Below, piece by piece: positions 1 to 11,418 of a stretch of DNA of 40,205 nt; the stretch's first letter is position 1; each line of letters begins with the position of its first letter. Under the pieces are notes generated by a model, which was given only the letters and a program-made list of their open reading frames with translations, did not search any database and was not told where the DNA came from. The position numbers and the translations under genes were made by a program. The stretch is from Candolleomyces eurysporus. Its lineage: Eukaryota; Basidiomycota; Agaricomycetes; Agaricales; Psathyrellaceae. The DNA is taken from positions 1-40,205 of the forward strand of contig JANBPK010001534.1 of NCBI GenBank assembly GCA_027579435.1, given 5' to 3'.

Positions 1-2
1 CA

Positions 3-1085
3 GGCGAAGTGATCGACCTCGGTGAAGGCGCCACCAGGTTCAATGTCGGCGACCGGGTGTAAGCCCCGAACTCTCTATTGTTCTCCATTTACCAAGTTTT
101 TTCTTGTGATAATCACAGATTTTTCGGTGGCAACTTTGTGAATGAGTACTGCGGGTTTCAGGAATATGCTCTAGCTGACCAAAACACGACGATGCTTGTC
201 CGTGCACAACTTTGATATCGAATGTATTGAGCTGACCGCCCATCCCATCCTTAGATTCCATCAAACTTGTCATATGACGAAGCTGCCACACTCCCCGTAG
301 CATTATGGACGGCATATCTGGGCCTGTATAACATCATACCTTATGGTCTTGCTCTCAAGTCCATCTTAGACGATGGTGGGATGGGCGCCTACGAAGGCAA
401 AGCCATTTTCATCAGCGGAGGTTCCAGCTCTGTCGGCCAAACAGGTGAGACATTTTCTGTATAGCTGATCCCGGAAGCATACGCTCACACCTCACCAACC
501 TTAGTGATTCAATTCGCCAAACTCTCCAGATTTGCCTACATCATTACGACTGCATCGGCGAAGCATACGGAATACCTCAAGTCTTTAGGAGCAACGCACA
601 TTGTCGACCGTGATATTCCCGTTGCAGAAATACCAGCAGCGGTCAAGAACATCGTTGGCTCGCTGGAAATCGAATTGGCCTATGACGCAATCGGCATCGC
701 CGATACTTCGCTTGCGCAAGCCATGGCAGCCATTGTTCCGGGAGGCAGGGTCACTACAACCAACCCAATGGTAGTATTCGAGCCCCAGGACGGCAAAGCC
801 TTGTCACGAGTTAACGCCACTGCGACGATTCCGCACAATGTGGAGCCGCTTCGCAAGTTGGCTGTGAGGATACCAGGACTCTTGGAAGAAAAGTCTATTC
901 AGGTATTTTTCGCCTCGCTCCATCTTCAACAGTTGATGTGTGGCTAAAGCTTGTCTTTATTACAGCCGGCTAGGATTGAAGTCCTCCCTGGTGGCCTTTC
1001 GGCCATTCCAGAAGGTCTGGATAGAATTTTTAATGGCCAAGTTTCGGCCATCAAGCTCGTTATACATCCGGAGGACACTGCCTGA
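3..1085 (+). CDS. MDR oxidoreductase (zinc-binding dehydrogenase / enoyl-reductase-like), 5' end outside the window
   Basis: Partial CDS, join(3..58, 119..197, 255..444, 505..902, 966..1085), stop TGA 1083-1085. The first visible residues GEVIDLGEGATRFNVGDRV are the GroES-like part of medium-chain dehydrogenases/reductases. Exon 3 carries SYDEAATLPVALWTAYLGLY and the glycine-rich SGGSSSVGQ turn of the NAD(P)-binding fold. Exon 4 starts VIQFAKLSRF and contains KSLGATHIVDR and YDAIG. The last exon ends in EVLPGGLSAIPEGLDRI and VSAIKLVIHP, the normal family C-terminus. Members reduce or oxidise small carbonyl or enoyl substrates with NAD(P)H; the substrate cannot be told. The reading frame is open throughout and introns are short (58-63 nt) with GTAAGC, GTGAGA and GTATTT donors; the exon 2 donor (GTCCGT at 198) is the least certain. 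The intron after VGQT is phase 1, a position shared by all the MDR relics further right. Downstream gene D1 is convergent. Confidence 0.88.
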
Positions 1086-1939
1086 TAACTCGCCGGTATG
1101 CCGCTCATGTATGTTTACGTCGTGCGCTTGAACCCTTTATATCGTCATATCGTGAACTTTTAACACATCGGCGCTGGGAATAGAAAGCGCCTGACGAGCC
1201 TTGGTACGCATATGGCCAGATTTTGCAGGAACGTGCAGTCTACTCAGCAACAATGCTTGTAAATTGTCGGCCATGCTTTTCGGTCCACCTTCAGTCCTAT
1301 TCCCAATTTTAAATTTGGGGATATCCTGGTAACGGCTGTAGAGAATCCAGTGTATGCTGGTTTACACTTAACAAACAAGCGTGGTACCTCCCTCCTTTCG
1401 CAGCAATACTCCACAAAGCAAGCAAGGCGGAAGTGATCGGAAATCTTTTTGGATTCCACTCAATGACGGGTTCTTTGAAGCCTTAAAGCTATACATGGCC
1501 TTACTTGATCCTCACCTACGCATGGGTGCGAGTTTATTGTTGACATAGTCCATATACGAAAGCTGCTGAAGCCACTAGAGGATAAACAGAAGTGTTTCAT
1601 TACAAGGATCCTCGGACTACACGCACATTCAATAATTACGCTCCTGTCCTTTGAAACGGCGATTATCCCACTTCTGATTCGCTGAGTACTTCTTGCGCTC
1701 GGCCACTTGATCTATCAGCTAGCTCTCCCAAATTGTCGCTATGCGGAGCGTGCACTCATCGACGAGTCGATAGACTTACTCCTGGCAATCAAGTCGTCAT
1801 GGTTTGGTGACATTCTTCACGCTCCCCAGATGTTGCCTAGACCAATTTATGTGCATTGATATTCCCTGTGTCACAGGCTGATTTCGAACCACAGATATAA
1901 GTCGTAAAATCAAAATATGGGATGAAATACCACTTACAA
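1086..1939. other. Intergenic, no gene recognised
   Basis: Between the convergent MDR gene and small gene D1. Only short, unconserved open frames are present. I see no family match, repeat or RNA gene here. Confidence 0.5.
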
Positions 1940-2704
1940 CTATCGAATAGCTTTGATTCGTAAGCTTCCATCCTTGTGTGAACCGTCCTCGGTAGGGGGT
2001 CGAATGGGGCTCGTAAGCCAGGCCAACAGCCACCAAAGAAAAGCTGGTAAGAGGGACAGACAGCCGATCGTGGGTTGTGGTTGTTGCGAAAGATCTTGGT
2101 CAGCATTACGGCCAACGGTATCTCGTTCAAAATATACAGGGCTGATAGGCTCGTTGCCTACAAACGTGAGCAATATATCGGTGCGAAACTGCCCACAACT
2201 TACTACATGTTGGGCAAAGGAGACGGGTCGGACCCGAAGGAACTGACGTCGTGCCCTGATTTGCGTTCGCTAGTCCTTCATTTGACGTTGAAGAGGGAGT
2301 GGGAAGCTGGCATTCCTCTACATGGCTTGTGGGGAAAGCCTGTGTAGACGCAGTCGGGCAAGGTTGGCTGGGGTCCGCATAGTGCCACTCAGCTAGAAAT
2401 GATTGGCACGTTGTACATGAGTCGCAGGCAATGTATTTTTTGCACAGCAATGATCTAGGAAATGGGACTTACGGAACATCCATCCGCTGATGCTAGAGTT
2501 GCGGCCGGCCCGCGTTGAGTGGTCGTTGTTTGAGTTGACATGCTCATTATGTGTTCGGTTCCGCGAGTTGTGAGAGTTGTCGATGACTGTGAGGGAACGG
2601 TCAAATATATCAACTTGGATGAAAATTTGAGGAGCTCTTCGAGGTGCGCGTCCTCGGGAACGGATCCGGTCTGGAAGTGGTTCCTGATAGGATGATTGAG
2701 GCAT
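1940..2704 (-). CDS. Small Asn-rich / Trp-tail protein, copy D1 (212 aa, unrecognised family)
   Basis: Complement(join(1940..2157, 2204..2392, 2473..2704)), ATG at 2704, TAG at 1940. The coding length is 639 nt, and both introns (46 and 80 nt; donors GTAAGT, acceptors TGTAG and TCTAG) are phase 1. Exon 1 (residues 1-77) has a basic stretch (RIRSRGRAPRRAP) and then an Asn/His/Ser-rich element at about 40-70 containing NSHNSRNRTHNEHVNSNN. Exon 2 is a Pro/Ser/Thr-rich, probably disordered region. Exon 3 ends with a hydrophobic Trp-rich segment at about 174-189 (FLWWLLAWLTS) and a basic tail. Exon layout, intron phases and both motifs match D2 (22143-22996) and units A and B. No known family is recognised. 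The intact frame across three exons and the match to independent copies make a real protein-coding gene likely; function is unknown. Confidence 0.72.
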
Positions 2705-3023
2705 GTCTGTGATTGAGAGCTTGAAGAGGTGGAACGGTCAATGAGATATGATAATTGTTGCTCGCCTTTTGAACTCATGGTCAATCCTGAGGCGGAGAGG
2801 ACTGAATGCACGGCAAAACAACAGCAGAAACCGTGAACGAGGTAGCGCCTGTCGCTTCTCTCGCTGTGTTGATCTGGAGTGGGCACGATCAATAAAATTA
2901 GCACAATTAGAAATACAGCAGGCTGCTAGTGCTCTTCTAGAAAGTTGATGCAACGGCGAGAGCGAGCACCAGTGAAATCACTGAAAGCCCTGCACGCAGG
3001 AAGAAGAGGCAGTGGCATACTAG

Positions 3024-3471
3024 TCAATAGAACCAATGGCGGGCGCTCGGGGTGTTCAGTGGAAGTCGAATCCCGCGACAGATACATAGATGAAACACGC
3101 TGGCGGTGTTGTTCTTGTCTTCGCCCATCAGACCATTGATTGGCGCGCCTGTGGTTGGGACCGTTGGGTCGTCGAATTGGCATTGCATAAGGTTCATGTC
3201 AGCCATAGCAAACTTGAACTTGCTTTGATCAGGCTTCAATTGGTCTGATGGTAGATTTAGCGGCAGTCCGGGTGGTAGAGGAGTGTGATTGCTATGGAAC
3301 AGAGGAGAAATGGATGCCTGCGCAGTGGAACCCCCTTCTCGCGAAGCCGTAAGGCATCCATGATCTTCAAGAAGACACGACCCGGGTTTTATCCGTTTTC
3401 TCGTCCCCTATTCCTTTGGGCACATGGTCAGTATGACAACGATTACCACGTTGCGGGATTCATGACTTACG
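3024..3471 (-). CDS. Possible exons of an unrecognised minus-strand gene
   Basis: A minus-strand frame is open from 3407 to about 3024 and is preceded by a good intron at 3470-3408 (GTAAGT donor, an ACTGACC branch-like site about 20 nt before a GAATAG acceptor). The exon encodes a peptide including CQFDDPTVPTTGAPINGL and EDKNNTAS. Further downstream (about 2998-2946) another frame reads LSVISLVLALAVASTF then stop, like a hydrophobic C-terminal tail, but I could not settle the intron joining them, nor the start. No homology is recognised. This could be a real small secreted or anchored protein gene or a chance frame. Confidence 0.25.
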
Positions 3472-3789
3472 CTTCCTGAGGACGAACGGTGAGTTTCACG
3501 CTCGAGAGCCGGCCCCCCCCGGCCCTCCCCGCTTCAATCTCTTGTTCAGCCCATTTGGGAGCACCTCAACACGATTTGGCTTAATAATGGAGTCGAAGTA
3601 TCAACAATATTGATTTATCAATAGTAAACCAACTGCCAAAGGAGTCCTTGAGTGGGGTAATCATCATTGACCAACTGGGATCCTGCATGATATCCGAAAA
3701 CATAGTCATTGGACGACAAAGCAGCCCCCAATCACTACACGACCAAACCAAAGTTCTGGACTCTAGAAGGTGCCGGTTGATCCAACCTC

Positions 3790-4400
3790 CCCTTCCTGCT
3801 CGTCCAGAATTCGTGCTTCCCGCATTCTTAGTCCAAAAAACCATCCCACCTCCGGTATCCCCAAAGCTCAAGGAAGCACCTCTAATCTTGTCAGCTCACG
3901 AGACATACAATTTTGCTGTCAGCGAATATTCAGCCGATTGCGATATATATGTGCACGCACCTGGATTCACTTTCCCTTCAGCAACTCAGCACTATTTCCA
4001 GACCTTTGACGAGGGTCCAAAGGGGCTCCATGTTGAACGGGAGCCTCTTCGATGGCTCTTATTCCTCCGTTTTCCAATAGTAGATGTGAGCAGTAGTAGC
4101 AAACCTAATGCTCCGGAGATGATGACTTCCATGGCCAAAGAGATTGCGAAATCTACTGCGCCGATAATATCAAGAGCCATGCTAAGAGCCTTGATGCCGT
4201 CGGGTGCTGCATGTGACTCTCCAGGATTTACGCTGCGATCGATGATTGGTACGACGAACTCGAGGCAGTTGTCATGTTTCGACATGGTTGCTACGATCAA
4301 TCCGGAGAGTTTGGCGCGAGCATGGCTTAGAGATATATGAGGTGTAAGTAGCGGTGGATCTGTGAGCGGTAAGCTTGAAGAAGCTACTCGTCTGCTCAAT
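3790..4400 (-). pseudogene. Left-end open frames of unit A (ALDIIGAVDFAISL segment), probably decayed
   Basis: A minus-strand frame carries a hydrophobic stretch (ALDIIGAVDFAISLAMEVII) followed by a basic segment GKRRNKSHRRGSRSTW. Nearer 3790 another frame contains MVFWTKNAGSTNSGRAGRGG. Both recur in unit B (11418-10940), where they lie in one continuous frame, and in weaker form at 26.2-26.6 kb. In copy A the start region (TTASSSS) is frameshifted relative to B. No family is recognised. It may be one exon set of a lost gene whose hydrophobic helix was membrane-associated, or simply repeat DNA. Confidence 0.3.
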
Positions 4401-6473
4401 CTCCCGAGTGGAGATGACGGGATGAAAATATCTCCTTTTCTGTGTACACGCTAGCACCTTCCAATCTTGAACGTACGTGAGGCCGACGCTGGTGTTGTAC
4501 AAGCCCAAGTATGACCGCAGCAGGCGCGTGCCTGGTCGGTCCTTCTCAAAGGGCATCAACAGTTGTATGTGTACTATCCCAGTCGTATTGATTCGCCAGC
4601 TGTTCGGTAAGGAAACTGGAAACAGGATGATGATTAGAATTGCGACGTGATAACGAGCATACTCACCCTGGACAACTGGGCCGGTCACCATGCTTTGAAT
4701 TTCTTGACGCCATCGCCATATCGACAGCTTTGCCTGAAGAATTCACCGGAGAGGGTTGAGACGAGCTGATGCGCAGGCCGCGCGGGACGGACACTTGATC
4801 GTCGAGAACAAAGCCCCCCGGCTTCTTGGAAAGAACCATTATATCTTTGCCAGTAACTGAGCATGTTTTCCAGCATTTTTGGAATATTTCAGACGCAAAA
4901 TAATACGCACCTTTATCTCGACCTGACTAGCTATTCCCCACGTCAGAGCCCTGGAGCCGGGACGCTCAGTGCATGCAGAGATCTGTCTTGCAGAGTGCTT
5001 GGGAGACGGTGGCATTGGGCTACGCTTGAGTATCTCTTTGTGTGGTCTCGCGCTTTACAGAACCTAGGCGGATGGGTGCGGATTGCAAGTGCATGACAGT
5101 CAGAACCAAGAATGAGTATCGAATGTCGGTTTTGTTCAAATTCCATCGCCGACCCTAACCCTATAAGCTATCCTCATCCTTTTTCCTCCATCTCTCTACG
5201 CCATCCTTCGATAGATTTGCAATATGCCTGCATTGAAAGAGGAGCTACCAGGCCTAGAATCCACGACAGCGTTCCTGGCTCGCGTTATGCTCCAGGCAGT
5301 TGGAAGCACCCATATTGGCTGGTTATCGTGGTTGGCCCTGGATGGGCGCAATGCGATGGGTCCCGGCTCGCAAAGCATCGCTTCACCGCAAAGCTTCCCA
5401 TTTCCTTGTCCTTCGGCAGGGCTACCTAACGAATTCTTCGATCTGGCCCTCCGGAGCTCGGTCAGACAAAGAATATGACGCGAATAAACAGACAAAGTCA
5501 TCCTCTTCTTGAAAGTTCAGTGCTCTATGCTTCATCGTGGCTCGAATCTTCATGACGACTCAGCGCTTCCGAGCAAATCGTATAGCCATTGACCCTGATT
5601 CGTCACTGTGAGGTACGTTTGGCTGGACTGAGTTTTGGCTCCTTACGCCGACACCCTTCTGACCCAATCCAAAGTCTGGTGTGGCCCTCGTTCACTCATT
5701 TCCAATCGGCTACTTGGAGAGCAATCAACTAGGTCAGGCCCATCAGAGACTGGATGTATAGTCGGAAGGTGACTAGCGTCGGAACAAGGCCAAGACGATA
5801 CGCAAATTAGACGAGGATATGTTTCGGATGAATGGCATGAGGCACGCTAAATATGCTCTGTCGTGGCGAACGTGAGGTTGGTAGAGTCGTCGTCCTCGAA
5901 CTGGCCTCGTGTTTCTCAGACTCATGAATCGTCCCCCTTACAACGAGGTGTCGCAATAGGCGGGAGGGCCCCATCAAACTTGTAGAATCCATCGAAGAAT
6001 CATCGTTCGTGAAAGGGGAGAACAAGTGACCATTTGTAACCAGGGTTGTAATTTGAGGTCACCCTAGCTCCCGTCTCTACTTGAGTAAGTCGGTTTCTGT
6101 CATTGATGCGTATAAATAAGGAGTCATTGATATTGAATAACGAATTAATATTAGATGCTGCTGCCGCAGTTTTGGTTTTGATCCTCGTCTTTGCACAAGA
6201 GGGCTGTCGCGGGAGACCCGTTGCAGACTGCGATTTGCCTGGTGGGTCCACGCAACATGAGTAGCGACACCATTGATGGGCGACCGCGGGGCAGAAATAT
6301 CTCAATGCCCGACATTAATCGTTGGCTCGGATAGAACATGCTGAAAGAGGGTTGAATATATTATGAACTCCCTCTACAGCTACGGACGCTGAAGTTCCAA
6401 TACACAGGTCAGATTGGCCGTCGTGAACGATCATAAATCACATTCACTTTTACCAGTCGACACCTTCAGGTTC
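4401..6473. other. Unit A spacer between open frames and the small gene
   Basis: No confident gene. A segment at 4450-4600 (minus) reads LRSYLGLYNTSVGLTYV and has a counterpart in B at 11620-11740. A frame at 6151-6339 (minus, ending CKDEDQNQNCGSSI) aligns with B and with 27.6-27.8 kb but is shortened or broken there. A plus frame at 5224-5478 is disrupted in B by an extra 0.28 kb. None keeps a common frame across copies. Confidence 0.45.
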
Positions 6474-7200
6474 CTAAAAGCACGCGAAGAACCACGCCAA
6501 CCACGACCGAATGAATTTAGCGATTCGAGTCGGCCAACTGTCTCTGGTTGGCCCTTGATCGGGGAGGGCAACTGGTATGAAGCAGATGAACCCGAGTGGC
6601 AAATACGAAGGACCATAGGCTACAAGGGCGGCGTCAGCAAAATGGTGCCCGTAGGTTGATTCGCCTATCACTTACCCGATGGGATAGCGAACATATTAGC
6701 CGAAGGTGTCGGAGGTTGGGGCGATCCAAGCCCAGCGTTGGGCAGAAGAAAAACTGGGTACAGCGGCAAGCCTGGAAAGGCGGCGGTGCTGCTTCCTTCA
6801 ACCCCCGATTGTGATGGACCCCCATGCCCTGATTCTTGTCGTCTCATCAGTGAGTATATAATGAGCCCTGTCCATAATTTTGGCACTTACGATGACCGAG
6901 ACTTGGCAGCCCTGGTTGCGGGGACTGTGACGGTCCAGGTGGGACCGCCTGCTGATTGGGTCTAAGGGGTGGAGGCGGCGGGTGGTTCATGCCGAGCGTT
7001 TGGCGAGAATTGTAAAGATTGGTGGAACTGTCATTATTCGAGTTCACGTTTGTGGAATGTACTTGATTCAGCGAGTCGTGGAAATTACTGTAGTTGTTAG
7101 TGCTCATATCGATGAAGAATTGTGTGAGCGGTTGGGCTCCCACAGGATTGTGGTGAGGGCGCTCTTGAGGCTGTTGCGGTGGTCCAGACGTTCCAGACAT
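6474..7200 (-). CDS. Small Asn-rich / Trp-tail protein, copy A (202 aa, unrecognised family)
   Basis: Complement(join(6474..6619, 6676..6828, 6891..7200)), ATG 7200, TAG 6474, 609 nt. Both introns (62 and 56 nt) have GTAAGTG donors and are phase 1. Exon 1 is rich in Pro/Gln, then has an Asn/Ser element at about 31-66 (with TNVNSNNDSSTNLYNSRQT), then runs PPPPPLRPNQQ. Exon 2 is Gly/Pro/Ser-rich. Exon 3 ends in an amphipathic-to-hydrophobic helix RIAKFIRSWLAWFFACF (186-202). Copy B has the same structure; exon length differences are all multiples of three (9 nt in exon 2, 9 nt in exon 3, where A has three extra codons after GFI). Frames upstream of ATG 7200 stay open but have no ATG before position 7200 in this exon. 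A TATA box lies at 7294-7302. No known family is recognised. Confidence 0.72.
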
Positions 7201-7293
7201 TAGGTGGGACGCAGAGTGCGGTGGTGTAGCGTGGATGACCCTGTGAAAAGGGTGATAAAAAAGGTGAAGCACACCAGCATAGGACTAAAAAGT

Positions 7294-7302
7294 CCATTTA
7301 TA
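7294..7302 (-). promoter_or_regulatory. TATA box of small gene A
   Basis: Minus strand TATAAATGG about 94 bp upstream of ATG 7200, within a block (ATATAAATGGACTTT) that is also present in unit B at the same distance. This is consistent with a basidiomycete core promoter. No experimental start site is available. Confidence 0.45.
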
Positions 7303-10300
7303 TGAAGGAAAGAAGGCAAAACAATGCTGGACACGAACCCTGCATTGAGAAGCGCAGAGCTCACCTTTCCGATGCGACGCCACTAGTCAGCGCAAGGCCA
7401 TAGCACGACCACGATGCCTGGTGCCACTGATGCCTGATGAATCCTAGCCTCTGGCTCATGTTTTAGAGTGTCTTCAAATCAGTAGGACTTTGTGCTGCGT
7501 TCATTTCTCTGTGGAGGCTTGGTGGCGGAGGACAAGCTAGTGTTTTACCCAACTATGGCTACTTCAAGCGTCCTTATACTAGGATCACGTTGATACTCGG
7601 GAGCAGAAAGACCGCCAACCGAGCTTCGGTGAGCTGGGAAATGCCTGAGCACTGAGCTTTTGAACCACCAGCAACATCCCAGTATAAGTGTGGTCCAGCG
7701 AAAAATGTCCAAATTTGGACCCTTCGCTAATACCTGCCTGATTGCCGACACTTGATCCCTCCAGTGTGGAGCCGGATTTCCTGACCCATACGTCGATTGC
7801 ATCTCATTAGGAGACTGTCCCCAATAATCCTGACAGAGATACCATATTCTAGAACGTACATGAAGAGGTCTTCTTTCCAGAAACCGATCATCCCGGAATG
7901 AATGAAGCCATTGGCGCCCATGTTGTGAAGTCGAGTTCGGGCCGGAGGGGTTCATTTCGTGGTAGAAGGTGATCATATGAGCCACGTAAAATAGCCAATA
8001 CCTTGCGGTGACCTTCTTGTGATTTGTTCGCCAATGTTTTGTTTTTTNACTTTACAGCTTCATTGACTTTGAATTAGAAAACATCAAAGTGCAAGAGGAA
8101 ATTCACCGCAGACCACGGCCGTTCCGAAGCCACGCCTGAGTACCGCTGCCATGCCTACTGCTTGCAACGAGGGAAACATCCTACTTGGAAACACCCCACT
8201 TGCTTCCCTCAAATGCTGAAGCCTGAGAGCGCGATATACACGTGGCATCGCTAATTGCTCATCGAGAAAATGCATGGCCAGCTGAGGCCAGCTGGCCAAC
8301 AACAAAGGAACAGTAGGGCTGCATCGGAATTGGTGTTCTAGTTGCAAGATATGTTAGCCGTGAATGTGATCTGTGGAGATCGACCGGTACACGGAGAATA
8401 TTTCTGGGCCGCAGCTTCATATTAGGTCTCTACAATCGTGACACTGGCCGTTCTAACGGTTGAAGAGCAGGGTCGAATGAATGGCTGTTGGAACACAGGG
8501 ACAGACACGTTTGGGCTCTCCTTCGACTTTTGGTTCTTCCCATTGAGTTCGTATGCAGGAGCTGACTAGTAAAAAGTGAGCTTGGGAATCATGACAGCGA
8601 CGGTAGATCCATCTCTACAATGACAATACGAAACTGACACAAGTTGGCCTACGATAAAAAGAAGCCAACTCAAGCTAAAATTGCGGACATCAAGGTCCGA
8701 AGGGTATTGCTTTCTTGAGAAATAATACCATTTGCAGCACATCGAACTGTTAATCACTACCTATATCCTTATAGCCCCCGATCCCAGTGGAGTACCTGAT
8801 GACCCCTGCATTTGGCTTTCCCACTCGGCCATGAAAAATACCCTCTTTACTGGGTCATAATCTGTGGACGTTCCCGGCTTCATCATAGGAAGCATAAAAT
8901 GATCTGCCCGTTCTCGGTCAAAATATCGGGTTCGCAAGTTGTCATTTATCGATTGACAATGTCAGCTTAGTTTTACCTTGCGCAATTTTAAGAAAAGGTG
9001 TCACTATGATGTTAGGGCTTGCTTGATGAGAAAGAGAAGGAGGAGCATCATTCAGTATGCGTTCGTTCGATTTAAAGAAGGTTGTTACTTGTCTCTTTGG
9101 TTCGTACAAATAGACAGGTGCAGAACCTCGAACTGCTTGCCGAGAGCGCATCAAGCTTCCTAAGGAGCTCCACCACTGTCGGCTCCGACTTGTACTTGCC
9201 GATCCGATCTCAAATTCTTCCGAGTGAGGGTGGGGAGCGTAACTATCGGAGGCTTGCAGTGTATTTGTTGGATGTCCTACCGCGCCTGATGTGTATTAAA
9301 CTCGATATTTGAGGACGTATTAACAACCCAAGACCGTGGCTAGATGGAAGGCTGGGGACGTCACACAATCACTTTGGACCCTTTTCCGGATGCAATCTTT
9401 GAATGAGGAAACCCCTCTTCTATTTCACTCTTTGGGGGCCATTTCATCCCTACCCCAGTCCCGCTTGGATAGACATTCGATCGATTCAATATTCGCGCAA
9501 ATCTCGTAACTTATGTTGCGCGCTGAAATTGCTTATAGATCAATCAATGCTATCATCTGGCCATCGCAACGGGCTGGGGACCGGAACGTGGCACAACAAC
9601 AATTCGTTGCATGAAGCCGGGAAACGTGAAAGTGACAATCAACGAGGGACTTCAAACGTGGCTACTGAAGGAAATCCACAGTGTTAGAGGATTTTTTATA
9701 TTACATTCCTTCAATCCATTCGCTGCACAGGCTCTGTGAAAAAGGTGCACACAGCGCAGCGAGCCTACAGGAAGTGGGGGTCAGTCAGTACAGAACATAG
9801 AGCAATCCCAAGCCAATGTGATCACTTTGGCGGAACGTCTATCCTGAAATCGGGGGAAAATGTCGAAGCCTTGAGGCCACACCCTGCCGGTGACATGCGT
9901 AAATGAACATGAAATCACCCACCCTTGCTCCAGGGTCTCGTCTCTCGAGGTGTTTACTCAACCCATCCCACGTTCCTCAGCTGATCTCGACGACCGTCAC
10001 CTAAGAGTAGTTGGCAGCTCGACAACATACTACGTTCCTGCAAAAATCATGTTTGTACGAAGCCAACAATTGAAGTAGCTGAGCGTCCGAGCAGCAGAAG
10101 ACACGTCACCACCAGGAGGAAGATAGCACGTGGTTCATTTGAGGGGCTGTATTAATGATGACCTTGGTTCTCGCTGTCCGGTGGTATGGACAAAAACAGA
10201 CGATGCTTTATGTGACAAATGTGAGTACCAAAGGTTACGTTCCCTGAGGACGGACGATAGGTTTCCCAAACCTCTTTGGGAAAAGCTATTCGGGTGGCGG

Positions 10301-10430
10301 GCCGGTCATCAGTCGGGACATTCAAAAGCAAGGCCCTTCAGCAGGGATGGAGTTGCCCAATTCTGCCTGGTTTCTCCAATGCTCTGAATGGATGGGAAAT
10401 CAGAAAACCCCTCGGTTTAGAGGGGGTATA
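7303..10430. other. Unit A right half, no intact gene
   Basis: About 3.1 kb whose homologue in B is 14573-17439 and, more diverged, 24.3-25.2 kb. It holds one frame conserved between A and B (8084-8347, listed separately), two AT-rich stretches and one N (8048). I see no family match in the remaining frames. The plus frame at 9403-9687 is truncated differently in B. Confidence 0.45.
8084..8347 (-). other. Open frame conserved between units A and B
   Basis: A minus-strand frame reading EHQFRCSPTVPLLLASWPQL, then AMPRVYRALRLQHL and SGVFPSRMFPSLQA, has a counterpart at 15363-15605. The two keep the same frame although B has a 3-nt insertion (REASG versus KEGSSG). There is no ATG at the start; a CTAAC...TTGCAACTAG block just upstream could be a splice acceptor. 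No family is recognised. It may be an internal exon of a gene, or a frame open by chance in similar DNA. Confidence 0.28.
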
Positions 10431-10434
10431 CCGG

Positions 10435-10925
10435 TCAAAGGCGTGCGTCGTCCCAAGAGATTCGAGGGAAAGGTGGTGCGTTGTTAGAGACGTAGTGATC
10501 CGACTGAAGCCAGACAGCTCGGCAAGTTGGATTGCTACGAGGCAAAAACAAGTGTTTTTGCATCGAATTGATCAGTAGGGAATGCTCCATAAACGATGAC
10601 GATAGGCGTATCCGAGTACCTTCGACAATTAACAGGAGCGTCGAAGCATGCACTGCGCGTCCTCGCCTTGTACAGTCGGCCGTTGGGATCCAAGTGCCTC
10701 CGTCATGCGAAATGGGGGTAAGTGTAAGTTTAAGAGAGACTTTACCAATCCCAGAGTTTTAACCTTCACGGGAGCGTACCCGGCGGTTCGCGTTATAGAT
10801 CAAGATCATCATTTCAGCTCTCTTGTACAAGCTTGGGTATGGAAGGAGCAAGCTCAAAATTTGTTCATCGAAAATAAAGCCTGAGAAGCTGATGCAGAGT
10901 AAGAAAGCAGTAGAAACCTCAATCT
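10435..10925 (-). pseudogene. MDR oxidoreductase relic at the end of unit A
   Basis: The minus-strand segment 10440-10534 translates as AIQLAELSGFSRITTSL, then LESLGTTHAFDR, which is the MDR NAD(P)-binding region (compare VIQFAKLSRF and LKSLGATHIVDR in the gene at 3-1085). It begins just after a CGTAG acceptor at 10535-10536 in phase 1, the same intron position as in the intact gene. The preceding exon at about 10580-10640 reads DTPIVIVYGAF where the intact gene has the glycine-rich turn. The normal continuation to the C-terminus is lost (the frame runs to a stop near 10340) and no intact N-terminal half is seen. An MDR gene fragment that is almost certainly dead. Confidence 0.7.
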
Positions 10926-11418
10926 TGCTTTTGCAACCTCCCCTTCCCGCTCGTCCAGAATTCGTGCTTCCCGCATTCTTAGTCCAGAAAACCATCCCAC
11001 CTTCGGTATCCCCGGGAAGCCCCTCTAATCTTGTCAGCTCACGAGATGTACAATTTTGCTGTTGGTGAAAAATCAGCTGATAGCGATATATATGCACGCA
11101 CCTTGATTCACTTTCCCTCCAGCAACTCAGCACCATTTCCGGACCTTTGAAGGGGCTCCATGTTGAACGGGAGCCTCTTCGATGGCCCGTATTCCTTCGT
11201 TTTCCAATAGTAGATGGGAGCGGCGGTAGCAAACCTACCGTTCCGGAGATGATGACTTCCATGGCCAAAGAGACTGCGAAATCTACTGCGCCGATAATGT
11301 CAAGAGCCACGCTCACCCGCGTAGAGCGCTTAGCCGTCGGGTGCTGCGTGCGTCTCTCCACAAGATACGCTGTGATCGATGATGTGGGTTGGTCCAACGA
11401 ACTCGAGGCAGTTGTCAT
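10759..11418 (-). pseudogene. 219-codon open frame spanning the A/B tandem junction
   Basis: ATG 11418 (MTTASSSLDQPTSS) opens a frame that includes the hydrophobic ALDIIGAVDFAVSLAMEVII, a basic GKRRNTGHRRGSRSTW segment and MVFWTKNAGSTNSGRAGRGG, then crosses the repeat boundary at 10933/10934 into MDR-relic sequence (SLYKRAEMMILIYNANRR). The right part is therefore shared with the left end of unit A, and the left part with the MDR relics. A GTAGGT donor-like site after VIISG suggests the ancestral gene was spliced here. Most likely a chance chimera made by the duplication. Confidence 0.35.

Larger units (their letters stand above)
3783..10933. repeat. Repeat unit A (7151 bp), left copy of a tandem segmental duplication
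   Basis: Homology to the next unit begins at the shared CAACCTCCCCTTCC at 3783 and 10934 and runs through almost the whole 7.15 kb. Matching landmarks are: ALDIIGAVDFA frame 4170/11290; 5350/12610; small gene 6474/13761; 8084/15363; 9420/16530; and TTTATGTGACAAATGTGAGTACC at 10207/17325. The copies are roughly 80-90% alike by eye, with many indels outside the small gene. The right 0.6 kb (10334-10933) reappears at 19553-20195, so the unit boundary is at 10933/10934. The unit holds one intact small gene, one MDR relic and several unexplained open frames. Confidence 0.85.

Noticed and set aside
3648..4340. 230-codon plus-strand open frame
   Set aside because: Antisense to the ALDIIGAVDFA frames, not conserved as a frame in unit B, and low-complexity Pro/Ser composition typical of a shadow frame.
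7273..7302. Earlier starts for small genes A and B (frames open to about 7272 and 14542)
   Set aside because: Those positions are GTG and TTG, not ATG. The first ATGs in frame are 7200 and 14461, and TATA spacing fits them.
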